DNA from: Thermoactinomycetaceae bacterium
GTDB taxonomy: Bacteria > Bacillota > Bacilli > Thermoactinomycetales > Thermoactinomycetaceae
Assembly (NCBI GenBank): GCA_025449475.1
Contig: JANWJM010000116.1
Location: forward strand, 1 to 6,152
Direction: 5' to 3'
Length of the DNA: 6,152 bases
Below the pieces are notes generated by a model. It worked only from the letters and a program-made list of their open reading frames with translations. It made no database searches and was not told where the DNA came from. Below are positions 1-5,623 of this stretch, piece by piece. The stretch's first letter is position 1. The number at the start of each line of letters is the position of its first letter. The translations under genes were made by a program, and so were the position numbers.

Positions 1-786
1 GACTAGGGTGGGGAGCGCTTCGCCTTCAACATCTTCTGCAATGATCAACAAAGGTGCTTTTTGTTCTTGGGCAAAACGATTCAGTAGATTGACAAGGTCC
101 TGTAAATTCGAGATCTTCTTATCGGTTACCAAGATGTAGGGATCCTCTAGTACCGCTTCCATCTTCTCTGTATCAGTAACCATGTATGGAGAGAGATATC
201 CGCGGTCAAACTGCATTCCTTCCACTACTTCTAATTCCGTGGTAAATCCTTGAGATTCTTCAACCGTAATGACACCATTGTTTCCAACTTTCTCCATTGC
301 CTCTGCAATCAGGTGACCAACCTCTTCATCGTTTGCGGAGATTGCAGCGACTTGAGCAATGGAATCCTTTCCTTCAATCGGCTGAGCGATTTTCTTGATC
401 TCTTCTACCGATTTGTTAACAGCTTTTTCGATTCCTTTTCTCAAAATGATTGGATTTGCGCCAGCGGTTACATTTTTCAATCCTTCACGAATAATGGATT
501 GAGCCAATACCGTTGCGGTGGTTGTACCGTCACCGGCTACATCATTGGTTTTGGTAGCAACTTCTTTGACCAACTGTGCACCCATGTTTTCAAAAGCATC
601 TTCCAACTCAATCTCTTTAGCAATGGTGACACCATCATTGGTAATCAATGGTGAACCAAATTTTCTTTCAAGTACTACATTCCGTCCTTTGGGTCCCAAT
701 GTTACTTTCACTGCATTTGCCAATGCATCCACACCATTTAACATCGCACGACGGGAGTCTTCACCGAACTGGATTTCTTTCGCCAT
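1..786 (-). CDS. groEL: Chaperonin GroEL (Hsp60), N-terminal part, cut by window edge
   Basis: This is the large subunit of the cytosolic GroEL/GroES folding chamber, which binds unfolded proteins and encloses them with GroES in an ATP-driven cycle. The 262 codons present (of about 540 in the family) run open to the window edge. They begin MAKEIQFGED, the classic GroEL start. The equatorial ATP-binding segments are visible: TLGPKGRNVVLE (residues 29-40), NDGVTIAKEIELED (50-63) and GDGTTTAT (85-92), whose Asp86 corresponds to the nucleotide-site Asp87 of E. coli GroEL. The intermediate domain and the first part of the apical domain follow (EGMQFDRGYLSPYM is intact). The second catalytic Asp near residue 398 lies outside the window. 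The ATG at 786 has an AAAGGGG ribosome site at 796-802. It starts 39 bases after the groES stop, so the two genes are co-transcribed from the CIRCE-controlled promoter. No frame break is seen. Confidence 0.98.
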   Translation of the reverse strand, partial: MAKEIQFGEDSRRAMLNGVDALANAVKVTLGPKGRNVVLERKFGSPLITNDGVTIAKEIELEDAFENMGAQLVKEVATKTNDVAGDGTTTATVLAQSIIREGLKNVTAGANPIILRKGIEKAVNKSVEEIKKIAQPIEGKDSIAQVAAISANDEEVGHLIAEAMEKVGNNGVITVEESQGFTTELEVVEGMQFDRGYLSPYMVTDTEKMEAVLEDPYILVTDKKISNLQDLVNLLNRFAQEQKAPLLIIAEDVEGEALPTLV

Positions 787-825
787 GTTCTCTATCCCCT
801 TTCTAATATGTATAACATTCCCACA

Positions 826-1107
826 TTATTCGATAATCGCTAAGATATCACTTTCACGCAGAATGAGATATTCTTTTTCTTGGTACTTCACTTCGGTACC
901 AGCATATTTCGAGAAGATAACTCGATCACCTTCTTTTACTTCCAAGGGCACTCTTTTTCCATCTTCCAAACGTCCTGTACCTACAGCGACAATCCGACCT
1001 TCTTGTGGTTTTTCTTTCGACGTTTCAGGCAGGATAATCCCACTGCTTGTAACTTCTTCTCTTTCCACTGCCTCTAAAACAACACGATCACCTAAAGGTT
1101 TGATCAT
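826..1107 (-). CDS. groES: Co-chaperonin GroES (Hsp10)
   Basis: GroES is the heptameric lid that caps GroEL and sets the timing of substrate folding. The 93-residue product has the family's normal length. It starts MIKPLGDRVVLE, carries the mobile loop at about residues 16-33 with the GroEL-contacting Ile-Ile-Leu at 25-27, and then shows the conserved EGRIVAVGTG, DRVIFSKYAGTEV and LILRESDILAI segments of the beta-barrel. The reading frame stays open upstream to an ATG at 1221, but that start would place the CIRCE operator and the promoter inside the gene. The ATG at 1107 is chosen because it matches the family N-terminus and has a near-perfect ribosome site seven bases upstream. It is the first gene of the groES-groEL unit and is expected to be induced by heat or misfolded protein through HrcA. 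Confidence 0.98.
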   Translation of the reverse strand: MIKPLGDRVVLEAVEREEVTSSGIILPETSKEKPQEGRIVAVGTGRLEDGKRVPLEVKEGDRVIFSKYAGTEVKYQEKEYLILRESDILAIIE

Positions 1108-1114
1108 GTAAATA

Positions 1115-1122
1115 CCCTCCTT
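1115..1122 (-). promoter_or_regulatory. Ribosome binding site of groES
   Basis: Read on the minus strand, AAGGAGGG lies seven bases before the ATG at 1107. It is close to a full match to the anti-Shine-Dalgarno sequence and decides the groES start against the in-frame ATG at 1221. Confidence 0.9.
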
Positions 1123-1142
1123 TTTTAGGTGAGAGATTTTTG

Positions 1143-1169
1143 TTAGCACTCGATTGCTATGAGTGCTAA
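1143..1169 (-). promoter_or_regulatory. CIRCE operator (HrcA binding site) of groES-groEL
   Basis: A perfect inverted repeat, TTAGCACTC (1143-1151) and GAGTGCTAA (1161-1169), is separated by nine bases. This is the exact CIRCE consensus recognised by the heat-shock repressor HrcA, whose folding depends on GroEL, giving feedback control. It sits just downstream of the -10 box, within the expected first bases of the groES leader RNA, so it can act as operator and also form a hairpin in the transcript. No hrcA gene is in the window. Confidence 0.97.
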
Positions 1170-1180
1170 CACCACTTACT

Positions 1181-1209
1181 ATGATATTCATCTTCGCATC
1201 TTTTTGCAA
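1181..1209 (-). promoter_or_regulatory. Sigma-A type promoter of groES-groEL
   Basis: On the minus strand, TTGCAA (-35, 1204-1209) and TATCAT (-10, 1181-1186) are separated by exactly 17 bases. The start point would fall near 1174-1177, a few bases before the CIRCE repeat and about 70 bases ahead of the groES ATG. This is the usual arrangement for HrcA-repressed chaperonin operons. The boxes were identified by eye. Confidence 0.75.
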
Positions 1210-1219
1210 GTAGTTAAAC

Positions 1220-1248
1220 AAAAAAAATCATAAATACACTTTTATGAT
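1220..1248 (-). terminator. Intrinsic terminator after tatC
   Basis: On the minus strand ATCATAAA (1241-1248) pairs with TTTATGAT (1227-1234) across a six-base loop and runs into a stretch of eight T (1227-1220). The stem begins with the last base of the tatC stop codon (1250-1248). It contains only one G-C pair, so it is weak as a hairpin. Position, perfect symmetry and the U-tract all fit termination of the rex-tatC unit just before the groES promoter. Confidence 0.65.
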
Positions 1249-1985
1249 CATTGATCTCCCTTTTCATCATCGCGAGTCTGCCTCTGATAAATCCACATAC
1301 AGATCCAGACGCTAACTTCATAGAGAAAAACCAATGGAATCGCCACAAGTATATTTGAAATCAAATCAGGCGGAGTGATCACGGCAGCAATGATGACCAT
1401 CAGTAGATAAGCCACTCTTCGCCATTTTCGCAAAATCTGCGGAGTCAATAACCGGATGCTTGTCAGAAATAACACGATCACCGGAAGTTCAAAAAATAAA
1501 GCCAGCGGAAAAATGATATTAAACATAAAGCCAAAATATTGATACATCCCATACATCTCGACAGCATTTAGTTCCTCGTTCAGCGACGCAGAAAATTGGA
1601 TCAAAAAAGGAAAGATAACATAATAACCAAATAACAGTCCACACAAAAACAAAAGAATAGCGACTGGGATATAGATTAAAGCAGTTCTTTGTTCAGAAGG
1701 CTTCAATCCTGGACGCACAAACTGCCACAAATGATACAAAATCAAAGGTGTGGTAAAAGTTAAGGCGGATATAAATGAGATTTGCACATATATTTTCAAT
1801 GAATCAGATGGTGAAAGAGCATGAATCTGCACATTTTTCAGCGAATCTTGCCGGATCCATGTGAAAATATCGCCTGCAAACATGAAGCTAATTCCCATAA
1901 AAAAAACAAACGTTATCACGATCCAGATTAACCGCCGCCGGAGTTCATTAAGGTGTGAACTGATCGGCATTTCATTTTCAACCAT
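1248..1985 (-). CDS. tatC: Sec-independent protein translocase subunit TatC
   Basis: TatC is the multi-spanning core of the twin-arginine translocase; it recognises the RR signal peptide of folded exported proteins and recruits TatA. The 245-residue protein shows the family pattern: a cytoplasmic N-terminus with SSHLNELRRRL (residues 9-19), six hydrophobic spans at about 17-37, 66-88, 103-132, 150-178, 190-206 and 208-233, WQFVRPGLKPSEQ (87-99) after the second span, FELPV with buried Glu166 in the fourth, and VITPPD (202-207) between the fifth and sixth. The C-terminus is short and charged. An in-frame ATG lies at 2006, but the ATG at 1985 is preferred because of its ribosome site and because it puts the conserved HLNELRRRL motif at the usual distance. 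It overlaps the rex stop by 8 bases, implying translational coupling. No tatA gene sits beside it, unlike in B. subtilis. Confidence 0.95.
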   Translation of the reverse strand: MVENEMPISSHLNELRRRLIWIVITFVFFMGISFMFAGDIFTWIRQDSLKNVQIHALSPSDSLKIYVQISFISALTFTTPLILYHLWQFVRPGLKPSEQRTALIYIPVAILLFLCGLLFGYYVIFPFLIQFSASLNEELNAVEMYGMYQYFGFMFNIIFPLALFFELPVIVLFLTSIRLLTPQILRKWRRVAYLLMVIIAAVITPPDLISNILVAIPLVFLYEVSVWICMWIYQRQTRDDEKGDQ

Positions 1986-2637
1986 TTTGTTCACCTTTCG
2001 ATTCATTCGTAGGGAAATTCTTCAAGAAATAAATCAACGTTTGCAATTCGACGGTTAAATCAATATGATGAATGCGGATATGACTCGGGACATTTAAACG
2101 AGCAGGAGTAAAGTTTAAGATCCCCCTAATCCCCGCGTTTACTAATTGATCGGTGGTAGACTGAGCGGCGCTAACAGGAACGGTTAAGATCGCTACTTCC
2201 ACAGAATGAAGTTCAAGTACTTCTTTGAGGCGGTTCATCGAATAGACAGGGACACCATCAATATCCATTCCTATTTTTCCTTCATCGATATCAAATCCTG
2301 CAACAATTTTTGTATTATGGCTCCGATAAAAGTTATAACGAAGTAAAGCCGTGCCCAAATTGCCAACACCGATTAGAACCACGTTGGTCACTTCATCTTG
2401 TCTTAAAAAGTCACGCAAAAATTGGAGTAAATAATTGACATTATAGCCATAACCTTTTTTTCCTAACTCCCCTAAATACGAAAAATCACGGCGTATCGTT
2501 GCCGGATCAATCTGTAGCGCTTCTGCTAACGCTGCAGAAGACACACGCTGCTTGCCGATCGCATGTAACTTTTCTAAATAGCGATAATAAAGAGGCAATC
2601 GTTTGGCTGTTACTTGAGGAATTTTTTGATCCGCCAT
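1978..2637 (-). CDS. rex: Redox-sensing transcriptional repressor Rex
   Basis: Rex is a homodimeric repressor that senses the NADH/NAD+ ratio: NADH releases it from DNA and derepresses fermentative and respiratory genes. The 219-residue protein has a winged-helix N-terminus (about residues 1-80) with IPQVTAKRLPLYYRYLEKL, the recognition region DPATIRRDFSYLGELGKKG and YGYNV. A Rossmann NAD-binding domain follows with VVLIGVGNLG (GxGxxG at 90-95) and the acidic GFDID (114-118), and the C-terminal swapped helix VELQTLIYFLK ends the fold. The frame is open to an ATG at 2694, but the ATG at 2637 is chosen because Rex proteins begin a few residues before the KIP..TAKRLP motif and because a purine-rich ribosome site precedes it. 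It overlaps tatC by 8 bases and probably heads a rex-tatC unit. A candidate operator upstream suggests autoregulation. Confidence 0.97.
   Translation of the reverse strand: MADQKIPQVTAKRLPLYYRYLEKLHAIGKQRVSSAALAEALQIDPATIRRDFSYLGELGKKGYGYNVNYLLQFLRDFLRQDEVTNVVLIGVGNLGTALLRYNFYRSHNTKIVAGFDIDEGKIGMDIDGVPVYSMNRLKEVLELHSVEVAILTVPVSAAQSTTDQLVNAGIRGILNFTPARLNVPSHIRIHHIDLTVELQTLIYFLKNFPTNESKGEQNG
1991..1998 (-). promoter_or_regulatory. Ribosome binding site of tatC
   Basis: On the minus strand AAAGGTGA lies five bases before the ATG at 1985, inside the end of rex. It supports this start over the ATG at 2006. Confidence 0.75.
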
Positions 2638-2642
2638 AGGTA

Positions 2643-2654
2643 TCCTCTCTCCTC
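2643..2654 (-). promoter_or_regulatory. Ribosome binding site of rex
   Basis: On the minus strand the purine run GAGGAGAGAGGA ends five bases before the ATG at 2637. It contains two overlapping Shine-Dalgarno-like cores and supports this start over the ATG at 2694. Confidence 0.65.
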
Positions 2655-2676
2655 TACTGTCAATGAGAAATGCCTT

Positions 2677-2694
2677 TTGTGATGATATGCACAT
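2677..2694. promoter_or_regulatory. Candidate Rex operator upstream of rex
   Basis: TTGTGATGATATGCACAT has the 7-4-7 layout of the Rex consensus TTGTGAA-N4-TTCACAA. The left arm keeps TTGTGA in full and the right arm keeps the CACA core, giving 11 of 14 arm positions. It covers the proposed -10 box of the rex promoter, where a bound repressor would block transcription. TGTGA-N6-GCACA also resembles a CRP/FNR-type site, so the identity of the binding protein is inferred from the neighbouring gene. Confidence 0.5.
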
Positions 2695-2711
2695 ATTTAT
2701 TCTACCTTCAA
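2682..2711 (-). promoter_or_regulatory. Possible promoter of rex-tatC
   Basis: On the minus strand TTGAAG (-35, 2706-2711) and TATCAT (-10, 2682-2687) are 18 bases apart, placing the start point about 35 bases before the rex ATG. The region is very A/T-rich and offers other weaker pairs, for example TTGCAA (2731-2736) with TATATT (2710-2715) at 15 bases, so the exact promoter is uncertain. Confidence 0.45.
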
Positions 2712-2875
2712 TATATCATATTTGAAGTTGTTGCAAAATAATTGAAAAAAAAGACGAGGATTTACATATCTGTTCCATACATATTAAAGATCGTTGATCG
2801 GCAAAATGAATGCCCGAACACTCGAGGAATGTCAAAGTTGTAACAAACAGTTTGAACAAACATATTGACAAGACG

Positions 2876-3451
2876 TTAGTCACTCTTTTGAATCTGGAAT
2901 ACTTGTTGAGAAGTCACCAATTGTTGTAAAGGTTGATCGTGTGATTCGGGATATACCGTTGGTACAAGTTGCCCATGTTCCAATACACCTACCCGCTGAA
3001 GATGAGGGTATTTGGAAAAAAACCGATCATAATAGCCTCCCCCATAACCCAGTCGGTAACCCTTCCGATCAAAGGCAACCCCAGGGACAATGACCCAATC
3101 ACTCTGATCGGGATCGATGACTTTTCCATTCTTTGGCTCCGGAATTCCCCAATTACCTTTCTGGAGTTCATCTTGCGGATTCACTTCCAAACAATCCATG
3201 TTGGATCCATTCACTCGTGGAAGAACAACCCGCTTTCCTTCCTGCCACGCTACCCGCATCGCTTGTGAGACATCCACTTCATTTTTGATCGCCATATAAA
3301 AGAGAATCGTTTTTGCATGACGAAACGCAGGCAATTGGATCAACTGGTGACAAATGCGAGCCGATGCTCGTTCAATCCACTCTCTTGAAAGCTGTTCCCG
3401 ATAAGCGATCATTTTTTGGCGCAATTTCTGTTTATTTTCCACATCACTCAA
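2876..3451 (-). CDS. yqgN: 5-formyltetrahydrofolate cyclo-ligase (5,10-methenyl-THF synthetase)
   Basis: This cytosolic enzyme uses ATP to convert 5-formyl-THF to 5,10-methenyl-THF, returning a stored and inhibitory folate to one-carbon metabolism. The 191-residue product has the family's normal length. It shows KQKLRQKM near the N-terminus, FYMAIKNEVDVSQ (residues 51-63, with the substrate-side Glu-Val-Asp), KGNWGIPEP (98-106), and the diagnostic VPGVAFDRKGYRLGYGGGYYDR (122-143), whose glycine-rich loop binds ATP phosphate. The C-terminal HDQPLQQLVT is also typical. There is no ATG at the N-terminus: the frame enters at TTG (3451), which overlaps the tsaD stop by 8 bases, or at GTG (3442). 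The first in-frame ATG (3412) would remove the conserved LRQK segment. It is the last gene of the t6A unit. A 238-base gap with no clear terminator separates it from rex. Confidence 0.95.
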   Translation of the reverse strand: MSDVENKQKLRQKMIAYREQLSREWIERASARICHQLIQLPAFRHAKTILFYMAIKNEVDVSQAMRVAWQEGKRVVLPRVNGSNMDCLEVNPQDELQKGNWGIPEPKNGKVIDPDQSDWVIVPGVAFDRKGYRLGYGGGYYDRFFSKYPHLQRVGVLEHGQLVPTVYPESHDQPLQQLVTSQQVFQIQKSD

Positions 3452-4463
3452 CTCTTTGATTCATCTCATAATTGGGATCGGCGTTTAACGTTAAATCTGC
3501 AAAATGACCGTCCAAATATTGGTACGTCCCCGCTGCTGCAATCATCGCTGCATTATCTGTACATAGTTCCGGAGGAGGGATTTGCAAGGTAATGTTTTCC
3601 TTGCGACAACGCTCGGTTAACTGCTGACGAAGCTGACGATTTGCTGAAACGCCACCTGCGAGTAACAAATGTTGAACACCGGTCTTCCGAACCGCATTGA
3701 TCGATTTTTCGATTAGCACATCAACCACCGCTGTTTGAAAACTGGAAGCGAGATGATGTTGATCAACCTCTTTTTTCTGGCTTTTCATTTGCTGGAGAAA
3801 CTGGATCACAGCTGATTTTAATCCACTAAAGCTAAAATGGAGCGATCCCGGTTCAAGCCAAGCCCGAGGAAGATCATAGATCGGCTCCCCTTTTTTGGCC
3901 AAACGATCAATCTCAGGACCTCCTGGATAAGGAAGCCCCATTAATCGTGCCACCTTATCAAAAGCTTCCCCTGCAGCATCATCCATCGTTTTTCCAAGGC
4001 GTTCAAATCGGTTATGTTTCTCCATGAATAAGAGTTCGGTATGCCCTCCCGAAACCACCAATGCCACTAAAGGAAAGGGAAGCGGTTTTATTAAATGATT
4101 GGCATAGACATGACCGGCAATATGGTGTACAGGAACAAGCGGGATGCCCGTTGCAAATGAAAGGGCTTTCGCTGCCGAAATCCCAATCAATAAAGCACCT
4201 ACCAAGCCAGGCCCTTTGGTCACCGCAATTGCATCAAGTTCTTTTAGAGAGACTTTCGCCTGATCCAGTGCTTCTTGAATAATCCACGTGATTCTCTCCA
4301 CATGTTTACGTGAAGCGACTTCGGGGACAACCCCACCAAATCGCTGATGCAATTTCACTTGGGAAGAGACAACGTTGGAGAGCAGATGTGTACCTCCCGA
4401 AACAACAGCAGCTGATGTTTCATCACAACTCGTTTCAATCCCGAGTACGATTGGCTTTTTCAT
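3444..4463 (-). CDS. tsaD: tRNA N6-adenosine threonylcarbamoyltransferase TsaD
   Basis: TsaD transfers the threonylcarbamoyl group from TC-AMP to A37 of tRNAs reading ANN codons, the last step of t6A synthesis, working with TsaB and TsaE in bacteria. The 339-residue protein (Kae1/Gcp family, normal length) begins with LGIETSCDETSAAVV. It carries the metal-binding HHIAGH (residues 113-118; His114 and His118), the nucleotide-site loops VSGGHTELL (137-145) and DDAAGEAFDKVA (161-172), the LLAGGVSAN loop (267-275), and the third metal ligand in CTDNAAMIA (Asp303). The older name, glycoprotease, reflects a misassigned activity. The ATG at 4463 has GGGTGA six bases upstream. The gene overlaps rimI by 29 bases and the cyclo-ligase gene by 8. 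All catalytic residues I can place are present. Confidence 0.98.
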   Translation of the reverse strand: MKKPIVLGIETSCDETSAAVVSGGTHLLSNVVSSQVKLHQRFGGVVPEVASRKHVERITWIIQEALDQAKVSLKELDAIAVTKGPGLVGALLIGISAAKALSFATGIPLVPVHHIAGHVYANHLIKPLPFPLVALVVSGGHTELLFMEKHNRFERLGKTMDDAAGEAFDKVARLMGLPYPGGPEIDRLAKKGEPIYDLPRAWLEPGSLHFSFSGLKSAVIQFLQQMKSQKKEVDQHHLASSFQTAVVDVLIEKSINAVRKTGVQHLLLAGGVSANRQLRQQLTERCRKENITLQIPPPELCTDNAAMIAAAGTYQYLDGHFADLTLNADPNYEMNQRVE

Positions 4464-4911
4464 TGAGACTCACCCACATGATCATTGCATCCTCAGAACA
4501 GACTTTATAAAATTTCGGTCTGATCCCGACAGATACAAAACCTAATTTTTGATAGAGAGCTTGTGCTTGATGATTGGACGCTCGTACTTCTAACGTCATC
4601 TTCTCTGCACCCAGCTTCCTTAATTTACACATTGCATGCCATAGCAATGTTTCTCCCCATCCTTGACCCCGCTCCGAAGAACGAACAGCAATATTGGTAA
4701 TCTGCGCTTCATCCATCACCAACCATGCCCCTAGATAACCAATGATTCGTTCTTGTTGAACAAGTACCCAATAATAAGCAAATGGATTTTGTGTCAACTC
4801 TTGATAAAACGTTTGCGCAGACCACGGATCCGGAAAAGAGACCTGTTCAATCTCGCATACTTGCGGAATATCATGGATATTCATCTTTCGAATCGATCCA
4901 TCAGTTTTCAT
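4435..4911 (-). CDS. rimI: GNAT-family ribosomal-protein-alanine N-acetyltransferase RimI
   Basis: RimI-type enzymes transfer acetyl from acetyl-CoA to a protein N-terminus, in E. coli that of ribosomal protein S18; the substrate in Firmicutes is less certain. The 158-residue protein is a single GNAT domain: an N-terminal segment with IPQVCEIEQVSFPDPWS (residues 15-31), ITNIAVRSSERGQGWG (71-86) with the RxxGxG acetyl-CoA loop, LEVRASNHQAQALYQKLGF (107-125), and the C-terminal SEDAMIMW (139-146). The ATG at 4911 is preferred because GGTGG lies five bases upstream; the in-frame ATG at 4923 has no ribosome site. It overlaps tsaB by 11 bases and tsaD by 29. The tsaB-rimI-tsaD order is common in bacteria. 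The family call is firm; the substrate is inferred. Confidence 0.93.
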   Translation of the reverse strand: MKTDGSIRKMNIHDIPQVCEIEQVSFPDPWSAQTFYQELTQNPFAYYWVLVQQERIIGYLGAWLVMDEAQITNIAVRSSERGQGWGETLLWHAMCKLRKLGAEKMTLEVRASNHQAQALYQKLGFVSVGIRPKFYKVCSEDAMIMWVSLNEKANRTRD

Positions 4912-5623
4912 GTTTGCCACCATGATTGTGCTGTTTCAGCCAATTTACTTCTGCTTGTGTGAGTTGTAAATAGTCAGGAGCAAATTGTTCCGTCTCGGGT
5001 GCTTCCTTTTGTTGTAGTTTTCCCCAAGCGAGATAACCCAACTGACTGGGTTTGGGGATGTTTTCGGCGAGTGTACCAAATTTCGCCTGATTTGAAAGAT
5101 GCATCTTTATCTGCTCTGCATACCTTTCACAATCATCACCAAGAAATAGGACCGGTTTCTCCTGTTTTTTGAGAATATCGAGCAATTTTGTGATTGTCAT
5201 GATCTGTGGTGAATAGATGGCCCTCAATTGTTCTACTTCCCTCTGATAAATCCCCACATAGACTCGTTCTCTTCGAGCATCGAGCAAAGGGACGATCCAT
5301 CCATTAAAATGAAAGCCATTTTCCGCTAAAACAGCTAAAGTCGAAATGCCATAGAGCGGAATTTGATGAGCCCAAGAAAGTGTTTTGGCTGTGGTTACAC
5401 CTATTCGTATGCCGGTATAAGAGCCAGGACCTTTTGTCACTGCCAACAGATCGATATCTTCAAGCGTTAATTCCAGTTCTTCGAATAACTGAGCCATAGC
5501 AGGCATTAAACGAATCGAATGTTTTTTGTGACTATTGGTGATCAACTCACCCAACACTCTCTTCTCTTCTAATATCGCAACACCCATCACCAGTGTCGAA
5601 GTATCAATCGCTAAAATCTTCAT
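4901..5623 (-). CDS. tsaB: tRNA t6A biosynthesis protein TsaB
   Basis: TsaB is the inactive paralogue of TsaD. It dimerises with TsaD and forms the scaffold on which TsaE acts during t6A37 formation. The 240-residue protein has the ASKHA-type N-terminal fold: MKILAIDTSTLVMGVAI at the start, SHKKHSIRLMPAM (residues 31-43), the hallmark KGPGSYTGIRIGVTTAK (64-80) and LLDARRERVYVGIY (113-126). It ends with a divergent C-terminal half and a PDYLQLT motif (216-222). It lacks the HxxxH metal motif of TsaD, as expected. The frame is open to an ATG at 5635, but the ATG at 5623 gives the canonical MKILAIDTST N-terminus and a better spacing from the purine-rich GGATGGA stretch. It overlaps tsaE by 20 bases and rimI by 11, consistent with coupled expression of the complex. 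Confidence 0.96.
   Translation of the reverse strand: MKILAIDTSTLVMGVAILEEKRVLGELITNSHKKHSIRLMPAMAQLFEELELTLEDIDLLAVTKGPGSYTGIRIGVTTAKTLSWAHQIPLYGISTLAVLAENGFHFNGWIVPLLDARRERVYVGIYQREVEQLRAIYSPQIMTITKLLDILKKQEKPVLFLGDDCERYAEQIKMHLSNQAKFGTLAENIPKPSQLGYLAWGKLQQKEAPETEQFAPDYLQLTQAEVNWLKQHNHGGKHEN

Noticed and set aside
250..654. A 134-codon plus-strand open frame opposite groEL
   Set aside because: It lies wholly inside groEL; its Phe/Ser/Asn-rich composition is typical of the reverse complement of a conserved gene, and no homology is recognisable.
518..1111. A 197-codon plus-strand open frame opposite groEL and groES
   Set aside because: It is antisense to two certain genes, crosses their gap and the groES ribosome site, has no recognisable protein family and reads as low-complexity shadow coding.
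1108..1221. A 38-residue N-terminal extension of GroES
   Set aside because: It would translate through the promoter and the CIRCE operator; GroES proteins start at MIKPLGDR-like sequences and the strong ribosome site is placed for 1107.
2638..2694. A 19-residue N-terminal extension of Rex from the ATG at 2694
   Set aside because: The extension is not typical of Rex, it would begin inside the candidate operator, and the start at 2637 has a better-placed ribosome site.
2805..2830. A possible terminator hairpin after the cyclo-ligase gene (CTCGA-GTGT-TCGGG on the minus strand)
   Set aside because: The stem is only five pairs with one G-U, and it is followed by just four T; too weak to call.
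2830..2859. TTGACA on the minus strand at 2830-2835 as a promoter for rex
   Set aside because: There is no acceptable -10 box 16 to 18 bases downstream; the 17-base position reads CATTCA.
2989..3171. Short minus-strand open frame inside the cyclo-ligase gene in another frame
   Set aside because: It is fully contained in a well-supported gene and shows no family features; a shadow frame.
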